Assembly (NCBI GenBank): GCA_051967755.1
Contig: JBQDYD010000004.1
Location: 124,001 to 188,000, forward strand
DNA length: 64,000 bases
Origin: UBA1672 sp051967755
Lineage (GTDB): Bacteria; Pseudomonadota; Alphaproteobacteria; Micavibrionales; Micavibrionaceae
Reading direction: 5' to 3'
Position 1 is the first letter of the stretch, and every line of letters begins with the position of its first letter. The notes under the pieces were generated by a model. The model did no database searches, was not told the origin of the DNA, and saw only the letters and a list, made by a program, of their open reading frames with translations. The translations under genes were made by a program, and so were the position numbers. This document shows, one piece after another, positions 53,514-62,038 of this stretch.

Positions 53514-55733
53514 ATGACTCATTCGGGTGGATGCCCTGTAACGGGTGCAGGCGCGAAACATGCTGCTGGTGGTGGTATGACGAACAAGGATTGGTGGCCG
53601 GATATGCTTAACCTTGATGTGTTGAGGCAGCATTCATCTTTGGTTAATCCGATGGGCTCTGGCTTTAATTATATTCAGGAATTCAAAAGCCTCGACCTTG
53701 ATGCGGTTAAGAAAGACATTTTTGATGTTATGACCGACTCTCAGGATTGGTGGCCGGCCGATTACGGACATTACGGGCCGTTCTTTATACGTATGGCATG
53801 GCATGTTGCAGGAACATACAGAACCGGTGACGGGCGCGGCGGAAGTTCTCAAGGGCTTCAGCGATTTGCACCGACAAACAGTTGGCCTGATAATGTGAAC
53901 TTAGATAAGGCCAGACGTTTGCTTTGGCCTGTGAAGCAAAAATACGGACGTAAAATTTCTTGGGCAGATCTGTTTATTCTGACAGGGAATTGCGCACATG
54001 AATCTATGGGGCTTAAGACGTTTGGGTATGGCGGGGGACGCGAAGATGTGTGGCAACCTGCAGAAGATATATATTGGGGCGAGGAAGCGGAATGGCTTGG
54101 TAATAAATCACGTTTAAGCGCCAGTATTGATGATGATCGCGTGTTAGAGCGACCACTTGCTTCGGTGCATATGGGGTTAATCTATGTCAATCCTGAGGGG
54201 CCGGATGGTAACCCTGACCCGTTGGAATCGGCGAAAGATATCCGTGAGACATTCGGCCGTATGGCTATGAATGATGAGGAAACGGTTGCATTGATTGCGG
54301 GTGGGCATACGTTTGGTAAGTGCCACGGCGCGGCACCTGAGGAAAATGTAGAGCGTGAACCAAATGCGGCAGGCCTGGAGGCGCAAGGATTTGGTTGGAA
54401 TAATAAGTATAAATCAGGTAAGGGCGTTGATACGATCACAAGTGGTTTAGAAGGCCCTTGGACGCCTAACCCGACAACATGGGATAGCGGTTATCTTGAT
54501 ATGTTGTTCGGCTATGAGTGGGAGAAAATGAAGAGCCCCGCAGGCGCATGGCAGTGGTATGCGGTTGACCTGAAGGATGAGGATATGGCACCGGAAGTTG
54601 ACGGGTCGTCGAAAAAGGTGCCGACGGTAATGTTTACAACTGACTTGGCATTGCGTGAGGACCCGGTCTATCGGGAAATTGCTATGCGCTTTCATAAGGA
54701 TCATGACGCGTTTGCGGATGCTTATGCGCGTGCATGGTATAAATTAACGCACAGAGATATGGGGCCGATTGTCAGATATTTAGGTAAGGAAGTGCCCGAA
54801 GAAGTTTTGATCTGGCAAGACCCTCTACCCGAAGCGGATTATGAGATGATTGATGATTCAGATATCTCTGCTTTGAAGGGTGATATCTTGGCTGCGGGCT
54901 TGTCTGTTTCCGAATTGGTTTCAACGGCTTGGGCTTCGGCATCAACGCACAGAACGTCAGATAGGCGGGGTGGTGCTAATGGTGCGCGCATTCGTTTGGC
55001 TCCGCAAAAAGATTGGGAAGCGAATGAGCCTGAAAAGTTGGAAAAGGTTCTGGCCGCGCTCGAGAAAATCCAGTCTGATTTCAATGATGCCCAATCATCC
55101 AAGAAAGTGTCGCTGGCCGATCTTATCGTCTTGGCCGGTTGTGCGGCCATTGAAAAGGCGGCGGCGGATGCAGGGCATGATCTGAGCGTACCGTTTAACC
55201 CCGGGCGTGTGGATGCAGGAGATGAACACACAGATGCGGAATCTTTTGAACCGCTGGAGCCGGAAACTGACGGCTTTAGAAACTTCGCTAAGACGGTGTA
55301 TACGGTCTCTGCTGAGGACTTGTTGGTTGACCGCGCGCAGCTTCTTGGGCTTAGCGCCCCTGAAATGACTGTGTTGGTCGGTGGCTTGCGTGTGCTGGGT
55401 GCAAACCATAACGGCTCAAAGCAGGGGGTGTTTACCGATGCTCCTGAAACTTTGACCAACGATTTCTTTGTGAATTTGTTAGATATGGGCACTGAGTGGA
55501 AGTCAGTATCAGACTGTCAGCAAAAATTCGAAGGTGTTGACCGCGCGACAGGTGATGTCAAGTGGACGGCATCACGGGTTGATCTGATTTTTGGTCATAA
55601 TTCAGAGTTGCGTGCACTGGCAGAGGTGTATGGCTGTGATGATGCGAAAGGTAAATTTGCGCAAGATTTTGTCGCGGCGTGGGCCAAGGTTATGGATTTA
55701 GATCGTTTTGATTTGAACCCTGATTATGCGTAA
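53514..55733 (+). CDS. katG: Catalase-peroxidase
   Basis: 739 residues, full length with both duplicated halves. Distal residues R93, W96 and H97 (FIRMAWHVAGTYR), proximal haem ligand H265 (AGGHTFGKCHG), and Y224 and M250, which with W96 form the Met-Tyr-Trp cross-link needed for catalase activity. Destroys hydrogen peroxide in the cytosol. AGAGGAGAAA lies just before the ATG. An OxyR-type regulator is encoded downstream, 152 bases away. Confidence 0.97.
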   Translation: MTHSGGCPVTGAGAKHAAGGGMTNKDWWPDMLNLDVLRQHSSLVNPMGSGFNYIQEFKSLDLDAVKKDIFDVMTDSQDWWPADYGHYGPFFIRMAWHVAGTYRTGDGRGGSSQGLQRFAPTNSWPDNVNLDKARRLLWPVKQKYGRKISWADLFILTGNCAHESMGLKTFGYGGGREDVWQPAEDIYWGEEAEWLGNKSRLSASIDDDRVLERPLASVHMGLIYVNPEGPDGNPDPLESAKDIRETFGRMAMNDEETVALIAGGHTFGKCHGAAPEENVEREPNAAGLEAQGFGWNNKYKSGKGVDTITSGLEGPWTPNPTTWDSGYLDMLFGYEWEKMKSPAGAWQWYAVDLKDEDMAPEVDGSSKKVPTVMFTTDLALREDPVYREIAMRFHKDHDAFADAYARAWYKLTHRDMGPIVRYLGKEVPEEVLIWQDPLPEADYEMIDDSDISALKGDILAAGLSVSELVSTAWASASTHRTSDRRGGANGARIRLAPQKDWEANEPEKLEKVLAALEKIQSDFNDAQSSKKVSLADLIVLAGCAAIEKAAADAGHDLSVPFNPGRVDAGDEHTDAESFEPLEPETDGFRNFAKTVYTVSAEDLLVDRAQLLGLSAPEMTVLVGGLRVLGANHNGSKQGVFTDAPETLTNDFFVNLLDMGTEWKSVSDCQQKFEGVDRATGDVKWTASRVDLIFGHNSELRALAEVYGCDDAKGKFAQDFVAAWAKVMDLDRFDLNPDYA

Positions 55734-55774
55734 AGCAGCAGTTTCTCCATAAGCTATCCGAGCTTAGTTGATGG

Positions 55775-55804
55775 GCGATCCGTTTTTATGAACGGGTCGC
55801 TTTT
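55775..55804 (+). terminator. Terminator after katG
   Basis: GCGATCCGTT and AACGGGTCGC pair over ten positions (one T-G wobble) with a six-base loop, followed by TTTTG. Confidence 0.8.
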
Positions 55805-55885
55805 GTTTTGAGGGAAACTATTTCTTTATAGTTTTTATATATGAATATATAAAATACATCGAAACTGACTATGTATTGGTGAAGT

Positions 55886-56764
55886 ATGAATTTTAGAGAT
55901 TTAGAATATGTCGTGGAGGCATCAAAGTGCCTGAGTTTTAGTAAGGCGGCAGAAATTTGTAACGTGTCGCAGCCATCGTTGAGCGCGCAGATCAAAAAGC
56001 TTGAGGCGGAGGTCGGGGTTGATCTGTTTATACGAAGTAATCGCCGTATTTATTTAACGTCCTTTGGTGAATCCTTTGTATCAAAAGCAAAGGAAATCCT
56101 GTCTGTGCGTGAGGGGATCTATGCGTTGTCTCATCAGGCGCAAAACCCACTGGAGGGTAGGATTACCTTAGGGGGGATTTTGACGGTCGCGCCATATGTA
56201 TTCCCGAAAATCGTAAAGGGGTTAAGGCAGGAAGCGCCTAAAATTCAATTAAGTTTGAAAGAGGCAAAGACCGAAGACCTGTTAATGGGCATTTTGGATG
56301 GGACAGTCGATGCGGCAATTTTGAGTTTGCCGACCGATGATCATGTGTTTGAAAGCCGTGTTCTGTTTAGTGAGAGCTTTTACATCGCTGTTTCTAAAGA
56401 CCATGAGCTGGCCTCTAAGGCGTGTATTTCTGAAAAAGATCTGGAGGGACGTGATCTGATTTTATTGGAGGAGGGGCATTGTTTTCGATCGCAGGCGTTG
56501 GATGTTTGTTATTCAAGTTCTGCCCGCGAAAATGACATGTTTAATGCGACAAGTTTAGAAACGATAAGGCACTTTGTTGCAGAAGGTGGCGGCGTCACAT
56601 TGATGCCTGCGATGGCCCGAATGCCGAATGATGGTATCGTGTACATCCCGATGGATAAGGGTAAGTTTTCGCGTGATATCGGCGTAGTCTGGCGCAAATC
56701 CAGTAATAAAACACCGCAAATAGAGAAGCTTCTTTCTGTGGTCGAGGGTGTTTATCAAGGCTAG
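55886..56764 (+). CDS. oxyR: OxyR peroxide-sensing LysR-type regulator
   Basis: 292 residues. Winged-helix DNA-binding domain at the N-terminus (SFSKAAEICNVSQPSLSAQIKKLE). The redox pair C199 and C208 is at the same numbers as in E. coli OxyR (EEGHCFRSQALDVC). Oxidation makes a disulfide that activates peroxide-defence genes; katG next door is the expected target. GAAGT precedes the ATG weakly. Same direction as katG but separated by a terminator, so separately transcribed. Confidence 0.9.
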   Translation: MNFRDLEYVVEASKCLSFSKAAEICNVSQPSLSAQIKKLEAEVGVDLFIRSNRRIYLTSFGESFVSKAKEILSVREGIYALSHQAQNPLEGRITLGGILTVAPYVFPKIVKGLRQEAPKIQLSLKEAKTEDLLMGILDGTVDAAILSLPTDDHVFESRVLFSESFYIAVSKDHELASKACISEKDLEGRDLILLEEGHCFRSQALDVCYSSSARENDMFNATSLETIRHFVAEGGGVTLMPAMARMPNDGIVYIPMDKGKFSRDIGVVWRKSSNKTPQIEKLLSVVEGVYQG

Positions 56765-56778
56765 GGGCGTTATTACGC

Positions 56779-57039
56779 TCAGAGGGCCAGGTCGTCATTA
56801 TCGTTGCTTGCGCCTTGCGGGTTTTCTGTACTTGTATCGTTTTCACAGGCGCGCATCTCTTGGTTTTCTTGCAATTTTTGAATCTTATCTTGAAGAAGCT
56901 GCGGGTTTACGCCCAAATCTTCAACCGCCTTTTTAAAGGCAGGGCATGTGGATTTGCCAAAATTGTTACATGAAAAGCAGCTTGAGTTTGCTGCATCTAA
57001 AAAATCGTCTGCTTTTTTTTCTTCTGATCCTGATGACAT
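56779..57039 (-). CDS. Hypothetical cysteine-motif protein
   Basis: 86 residues. SSCFSCNNFGKSTCPAF carries a C-x2-C-x7-C pattern, followed by a helix (GVNPQLLQDKIQKLQENQE) and a disordered acidic tail. Possibly binds a metal or iron-sulfur cluster; not shown. Begins 23 bases after the next upstream gene, in the same direction, so it shares that gene's Fur-box-bearing promoter. Confidence 0.6.
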   Translation of the reverse strand: MSSGSEEKKADDFLDAANSSCFSCNNFGKSTCPAFKKAVEDLGVNPQLLQDKIQKLQENQEMRACENDTSTENPQGASNDNDDLAL

Positions 57040-57062
57040 GACTTGTGTGATCCTGTTTTAGA

Positions 57063-57383
57063 TTATGATGAAAGGCGGCTTAGGTCGTGTTGCGGCGATG
57101 TGTATTGATAAATTTCCGATATAACGTCTTGGTCTTCCTGCGTGGGGAAGTGCCCTTGCTGGACGTGAAGTATTTCTGCGTATTCGCTTATATCTATATT
57201 TTTTGCCTGTTGATCGTTCAGTAAATTCTGAAGAACATTATTTTCAAACTCTACATACATAAAATGATCGCGCATTAAATCATCAATGGTCGGTAAAAAG
57301 ACGCGAACCTTTTCCTGAGTCTGTGAAACATTACTGCAGAAATTTGATAGGCAGTGTGTGCAAAAGCGATAAGCGATATCCAT
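57063..57383 (-). CDS. Hypothetical protein behind a Fur box
   Basis: 106 residues from the ATG at 57383, which has a perfect AGGAGG six bases upstream; a longer frame would start inside the Fur box. N-terminus MDIAYRFCTHCLSNFCSN holds three closely spaced cysteines (C-x2-C-x5-C). The rest is soluble, rich in D, Q and hydrophobics. No family recognised. With the next gene it forms a two-gene, presumably iron-controlled operon of cysteine-rich proteins. Confidence 0.65.
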   Translation of the reverse strand: MDIAYRFCTHCLSNFCSNVSQTQEKVRVFLPTIDDLMRDHFMYVEFENNVLQNLLNDQQAKNIDISEYAEILHVQQGHFPTQEDQDVISEIYQYTSPQHDLSRLSS

Positions 57384-57710
57384 GTAAATCCTCCTGTTAT
57401 TTTGAGAGGTATCAACGTTCGGTCTAATTGTCAATGAGAATTATTCGCATTATCATTTGGGGGGTGGTTTACCTTGGTAGCCTCAGGGGAGGGGGTGGGG
57501 TATGGGTGAGTATTATAGAACTCAATAAGGGTGGTGGTGCAATCTTAATTGATTTTAAGGTTTATTAGATTTTTCTAATGATTCATTGGTTGCAAAAGTA
57601 TTATTCATTGTACCCCGTGAGGGAATAGTGTAATTTTATTATAACTTTATTTACTTTTTGTGTAGTACGATAATACTCATGGGGAGGTTAATTATACAGA
57701 GGAGTGAAGT
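57384..57710. other. 327-base divergent intergenic region
   Basis: Holds the Fur box and the promoter of the leftward gene pair, and the promoter of the chemoreceptor gene on the right. Between them is a G-rich stretch (57459-57510). No gene is visible. Confidence 0.5.
57433..57451. promoter_or_regulatory. Fur box upstream of cysteine-rich protein operon
   Basis: AATGAGAATTATTCGCATT is a 9-1-9 inverted repeat with one mismatched pair. It ends 50 bases ahead of the 57383 start and suggests repression by iron. Confidence 0.75.
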
Positions 57711-59252
57711 ATGTCTAAATCTATTACATCGGGTTTTTTCCTATCTAAGTTAAATGCACAAAAAACATCAAATGAAATGAAGGATATCTTAGGGTCTCTT
57801 GATCGGTCACAGGCGGTTATTGAGTTTAAGATGGACGGAACAATTGTTGATGCGAATGAAAACTTCTTAAGTGTGATGGGTTATACACTTGAAGAGGTTG
57901 TGGGAGAGCATCATAGTATGTTTGCTGTGCCGGAATATGCAGAAAGTCAGGAATATAAGGATTTCTGGGCTACTTTAAATGAGGGCATCTTCCAGATGGC
58001 TGAATATAAGCGTTTGGGTAAGGATGGCAAAGAAGTCTGGATAGAGGCATCGTACAATCCGATTTTAGGCAAAGACGGAAAACCATACAAAGTTGTTAAA
58101 TATGCAACCGATATTACCGCAAAAAGTTTAGAGCATGCCAGACTGCAAGGTTTGGTGAATGCGATTAATCGTTCACAGGCTGTTATTGAGTTTGAAATGG
58201 ACGGGACAATCATTAACGCAAATGAAAATTTCTTAAGTGTTATGGGCTATACACTTGAAGAAGTCGTCGGAAACCATCACAGCATGTTTGCTGACCCTGA
58301 ATTTGCGGCTAGTCAGGAATATAAGGATTTCTGGGAAAAGTTAAATGACGGGCAGTTCCAGGCCGCGCAATATAGGCGTCTGGGTAAGGGCGGAAAGGAA
58401 GTCTGGATAGAGGCGTCCTATAACCCGATTTTTGATATGGACGGAAAGCCGTATCAGGTTGTGAAATTTGCGACCGATTTAACGCCGCGCAAAGAAGAGA
58501 ACAAGGCTTTGGCGGATGATTTTGAAGAGAACGTGCAGTCCTTGGTGCAAATTGTGGCATCTTCATCCACTGAAATGCAGGCGACATCACAAAGTTTAGC
58601 GGCCGCGGCAGAAGAAACCAGTATTCAATCAGGTGTGGTTGCATCTGCTTCGGAGCAATTGTCCAGTTCTGTAAATGAAATATCAGGTCAGGTTGTCAAT
58701 TCTGTAAGGATTGTCGGAGAGGCGGTTGAGGAAGCCCGCCGATCAGAGCAGCTGGTTGCAGGGCTTGTTGAGGCTGCGGCTAAGATTGGTGAGGTTACAT
58801 CGTTAATTTCTGATATTGCCGATCAAACAAACCTTCTTGCGTTGAACGCAACAATAGAGGCCGCACGCGCGGGAGAAGCCGGTAAGGGATTTGCCGTTGT
58901 TGCATCAGAGGTGAAAACGCTGGCGTCGGAAACGGCAAAGGCCACGGAAGAAATCTCATCTCAAATTAGCGGAATTCAAGATGTGAGTAGCACTACAGCA
59001 TCTGCGATTAAACGCATTACTGAGGTGATTTCACAGGTCAATGAAATCAGCACATCCATCTCTAGCGCGGTGGAGCAGCAATCTGCAGCGACAAGTGAGG
59101 TTGCATCTAATATTTCAGGTGTACAACAGGCCGCAAATGAGACAGGGCAATCATCGACAACCATGCTGGAGGTTTCAAAAGATCTGTCAGAGAAATCTGA
59201 GGATCTTCAGACCAGAGTAGGTGATTTTCTGGCGAATGTCAGAAAGATGTAA
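57711..59252 (+). CDS. Soluble methyl-accepting chemotaxis protein with two PAS domains
   Basis: 513 residues and no membrane helix, so cytosolic. Residues 32-138 and 154-260 are two PAS-PAC domains, near copies of each other with a period of 122 residues (RSQAVIEF, MDGTI, ANENFLSVMGYTLEEVVG). Residues 265-513 are the receptor signalling coiled coil, whose tip (residues 368-403) contains DQTNLLALNATIEAARAGEAG. Like Aer or BdlA proteins it probably senses redox state or a small ligand. No HAMP domain. GAGGAG-type site AGAGGAG lies eight bases before the ATG. Sits among iron and peroxide genes. Confidence 0.9.
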   Translation: MSKSITSGFFLSKLNAQKTSNEMKDILGSLDRSQAVIEFKMDGTIVDANENFLSVMGYTLEEVVGEHHSMFAVPEYAESQEYKDFWATLNEGIFQMAEYKRLGKDGKEVWIEASYNPILGKDGKPYKVVKYATDITAKSLEHARLQGLVNAINRSQAVIEFEMDGTIINANENFLSVMGYTLEEVVGNHHSMFADPEFAASQEYKDFWEKLNDGQFQAAQYRRLGKGGKEVWIEASYNPIFDMDGKPYQVVKFATDLTPRKEENKALADDFEENVQSLVQIVASSSTEMQATSQSLAAAAEETSIQSGVVASASEQLSSSVNEISGQVVNSVRIVGEAVEEARRSEQLVAGLVEAAAKIGEVTSLISDIADQTNLLALNATIEAARAGEAGKGFAVVASEVKTLASETAKATEEISSQISGIQDVSSTTASAIKRITEVISQVNEISTSISSAVEQQSAATSEVASNISGVQQAANETGQSSTTMLEVSKDLSEKSEDLQTRVGDFLANVRKM

Positions 59253-59304
59253 TCCTTAAAGGGAATATAACAGAAGGTGCCTTTGCTATAGTGCGCGGTG
59301 GGTT

Positions 59305-59907
59305 TTATTTATTGCTCGCTTCTGTGGCTAAGGCAACTTCTATTGCCGTTGTGATGTTATCATGCGTTGGTGACGTTCTTGTTCCAAAGCCTGTAACAAA
59401 ATTTCCGTTTCTATCAATCAGATACTTATGAAAGTTCCATTTCGGGCCGCTTAAAAACCCTCCTTGCTTTTTGGCCCATGCATAAAACGGGTGCGCATTG
59501 CCGCCTTTTACATGTGTGATTTCCGTTAGGGGGAAGGTTATGTGGAATTTTTCATCTGTAAACTGCTTTACGCTTTCTTCTTCCGCAAATTCCTGCCCTG
59601 CAAAGTCACCGGAGGGAACGCCAAGAATGACAAGCCCTTTATCTTTGTAGGTTTCGTATAAATTCTGTAGCTCTTTATATTGTCCGGTAAAACCGCATTT
59701 TGATGCTGTGTTCACAATCAGAACAACTTTGCCTGAAAAATCACTGAGGGGGAGTGGATTGCCATCAATAGATTTAAAGGAAAATTGATATGCGTTCGGG
59801 CTGGTGGAGGGCATTGATATCTCTTTGCTTTGTTGTGCGTGTAATGTTCTCGGCGCGGCGGTAAAAATCGCCATGATAAATATGGTAAACAGAGCAGTCT
59901 TTTTCAT
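59305..59907 (-). CDS. Exported glutathione-peroxidase-family protein
   Basis: 200 residues. Signal peptide ends near residue 24 (TLHAQQ). The peroxidatic cysteine is C71 in NTASKCGFTGQ. Q105 (FAGQE) and the WNFHKYLID tryptophan are kept. The usual P-S/C-N-x-F motif reads PSGDFAGQ, so asparagine is replaced by glycine. A thiol peroxidase of the periplasm using thioredoxin-like partners is plausible; two such exported thioredoxin-like proteins are encoded at 37.9-38.9 kb. Confidence 0.85.
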   Translation of the reverse strand: MKKTALFTIFIMAIFTAAPRTLHAQQSKEISMPSTSPNAYQFSFKSIDGNPLPLSDFSGKVVLIVNTASKCGFTGQYKELQNLYETYKDKGLVILGVPSGDFAGQEFAEEESVKQFTDEKFHITFPLTEITHVKGGNAHPFYAWAKKQGGFLSGPKWNFHKYLIDRNGNFVTGFGTRTSPTHDNITTAIEVALATEASNK

Positions 59908-60007
59908 TTTTTGTTGCCTTTGTTTTTTCTTGCCGGAATAAAATAAGCGCAGGAGTGCTGGTATAATTAGTTTTTCCGCCGATCCTCATTATTGCTATTA
60001 TTTAATT

Positions 60008-60044
60008 AAAATAGAATTAGGCAGAATCAAAATAGAATCTGGCA
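60008..60044. repeat. Direct repeat upstream of alcohol dehydrogenase gene
   Basis: AAAATAGAATTAGGCA (60008-60023) and AAAATAGAATCTGGCA (60029-60044) match at 14 of 16 bases with a 21-base spacing, two helical turns. It lies 68 bases before the alcohol dehydrogenase start and 100 before the peroxidase start, and may be a regulator-binding site. Confidence 0.6.
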
Positions 60045-60111
60045 TGCACTGTTTTTCTTTGTATCCTACTATATAATCAACAAATCGATTTATAAAGTGG
60101 AAAGGCTTATC

Positions 60112-61164
60112 ATGAAAACTATCGGCTACGCAGCACATTCACCAGATGCAAATATGGTTCCTTATCATTTTGAGCGCAGAGCGTTGCGTGCAAATGATAT
60201 CGCGATTGAGATTTTGTATTCCGGGATTTGTCATTCTGATTTGCATACAGTGAATGGTGATTGGGGGGATCAGTCTTATCCGTTGGTGCCCGGGCATGAA
60301 ATTGTTGGTCGCGTTCTGGAGGTTGGTTCGGATGTGACAAAATATAAGGTCGGAGAGAATGTCGCGGTGGGCTGTATGGTTGATAGCTGTCAGGATTGTG
60401 ATCAATGCCATAATCACGAAGAGCAATATTGCAGAAATGGGATGACCCCGACATATGGTTCCCCCGATCGTATATCGGGTGAAATTACGCAAGGCGGGTA
60501 TTCCAAGCATATCGTTGTTCGTGAAGAGTTTGTTCTTCGTGTTCCCGATGCACTGGATTTGGCAAAGGCTGCACCGATTTTGTGTGCCGGAATCACAACA
60601 TTTTCACCTTTGCGCACTTGGGATGTGAAGGAAGGATCACGCGTTGGCGTGATTGGCCTTGGTGGTCTTGGTCATATGGCCGTAAAGCTGGCTGTTGCTA
60701 TGGGGGCTGAGGTTACAGTCATCAGTCGTTCTAATGATAAGGAAGAGGATGCAAAAGCCATCGGCGCAAAGGGGATTCTTGTTTCCAAGGACGAAGACGC
60801 GATGAACGCGGCGGCGGCATCGTTTGATTTTATATTGGATACTGTCCCGGTTCAGCATGATGTCAGTGTTTACACGCCATTATTGGATGTTGACGGCACG
60901 CTTACAATCGTCGGGCAGGTTGGCCCCATGGATGGGTTTATGAGCTGGCCTTTGATTGGCGGTCGTCGCCGTGTGGCGGGGTCTTTAATCGGCGGTATTA
61001 AGGAAACGCAAGATGTGTTGGACTTTTGTGCAGAACATAACATACATCCTGACTGTAAAATGATCGAAGCCGCCGAAGTTAATGATGCGTTTGCGCATCT
61101 GGCAAAAGGTGATGTCGCACATCGTTTCGTGATTGATATGACGAAGCTGAGTGTTGATGGCTAA
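60112..61164 (+). CDS. Zinc-dependent alcohol dehydrogenase (YahK/CAD-like)
   Basis: 350 residues from MKTIGYAAHS, with GGAAAGG before the ATG. Catalytic zinc ligands C40, H62 and C158; structural zinc C93, C96, C99, C107; nucleotide fold GLGGLG at 182-187, with SRSND after the second strand favouring NADPH. Reduces aldehydes to alcohols; the YahK/CAD-type enzymes are broad. Divergent from the peroxidase gene. Confidence 0.92.
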   Translation: MKTIGYAAHSPDANMVPYHFERRALRANDIAIEILYSGICHSDLHTVNGDWGDQSYPLVPGHEIVGRVLEVGSDVTKYKVGENVAVGCMVDSCQDCDQCHNHEEQYCRNGMTPTYGSPDRISGEITQGGYSKHIVVREEFVLRVPDALDLAKAAPILCAGITTFSPLRTWDVKEGSRVGVIGLGGLGHMAVKLAVAMGAEVTVISRSNDKEEDAKAIGAKGILVSKDEDAMNAAAASFDFILDTVPVQHDVSVYTPLLDVDGTLTIVGQVGPMDGFMSWPLIGGRRRVAGSLIGGIKETQDVLDFCAEHNIHPDCKMIEAAEVNDAFAHLAKGDVAHRFVIDMTKLSVDG

Positions 61165-61175
61165 GCTTACAGAAT

Positions 61176-61212
61176 TTTATCGGGGGCTTGCTTAGGTACA
61201 GCCCTCGATAAA
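61176..61212. other. Long hairpin downstream of alcohol dehydrogenase
   Basis: TTTATCGGGGGCT and AGCCCTCGATAAA pair over 13 positions (one G-T wobble) with an 11-base loop. No T run follows on either strand, so it could be a weak terminator or a relic of an element end. Confidence 0.5.
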
Positions 61213-61329
61213 TGTTGCAAATTCGGTATATATCCAAGAATTCGGCATATCGCTTTGTAAAGATATTTACCCTTGATACGCGCCCGCCAGCGAACATTAC
61301 CTACAAGATGTGAATAAGAAGAAATGATA

Positions 61330-61749
61330 TTACATATCAAAACCATCCGGTGGGCTCCCGTCAATTTCCGGAATAGACGGCGCTTGATCACATTGTGTGC
61401 CATATGCCTGTAATAACCTGGCCTTTGTATCATCGCCAATTACTTTCATATCCTCTTCCAAAAGGGCATATGTAGACCTTAAATCCGCGTAAGCTTCCGT
61501 CTCTTCGATCATATTGGCAAGGATGTGTAAAAACTCTGCTTTGGTTATTTCATCCGGCATCTCTACCTCTGATAAGTACTCTTGAATTTCATTGTAAAAC
61601 TCCAGATCCTTATCAACACCATCCATACCGTTTGGCATATCAGACATCACATCAGCACAAAGCATCAGCATCACCTTTGCATCATCACGTGTGATACGTA
61701 CAGGCTCTTCCGCAGGTGTTCTCTTAAACTGAAAAATTTTCGCTGACAT
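61330..61749 (-). CDS. Hypothetical protein
   Basis: 139 residues from the ATG of MSAKIFQF, which has AAAGGA six bases upstream. Acidic and helical (VKVMLMLCADVMSDM-like heptads, FLHILANMIEETEAYADL). No family recognised. Confidence 0.55.
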   Translation of the reverse strand: MSAKIFQFKRTPAEEPVRITRDDAKVMLMLCADVMSDMPNGMDGVDKDLEFYNEIQEYLSEVEMPDEITKAEFLHILANMIEETEAYADLRSTYALLEEDMKVIGDDTKARLLQAYGTQCDQAPSIPEIDGSPPDGFDM

Positions 61750-61832
61750 TTTAGTCCTTTTACCCTTTGAAAGCATTGTAATCGATGTTCTATAATCGAA
61801 TGTAAAGCATTAGATTGTCAAATAACTTTAAA

Positions 61833-62038
61833 CTATCTGCATTTGCTGTTTATAAATAAACTAATCGCAACGGCGACGGCCAATTCAAAGAAGTTAGACG
61901 TACCGATAAGCGCCGCAGGAGCCGCCGTAGAAAACGGCACACGCCAAACATACGCCCAACCGTAAATGATTAATCAGGGCTTCGGTCATAATAGAAACGG
62001 CAGGAGTTACCCGTACAAAGCACAAGAACATTTTTCAT
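61833..62038 (-). pseudogene. Remnant of arsC joined to a fragment of acr3
   Basis: A start codon overlapping the arsH stop (ATGA) opens MKNVLVLCTGNSCR, the N-terminus of thioredoxin-type arsenate reductase with its P-loop. One extra T then shifts the frame; the shifted frame reads SIMTEALINHLR, the normal continuation. Soon after, sequence switches (TGG GCG TAT, from 61958) to PAALIGTSNFFELAVAVAIS, a conserved stretch near the C-terminus of ACR3 arsenite exporters, which runs out at a stop at 61833. So a deletion of about 1.3 kb fused the two genes and left a dead relic. Confidence 0.85.
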
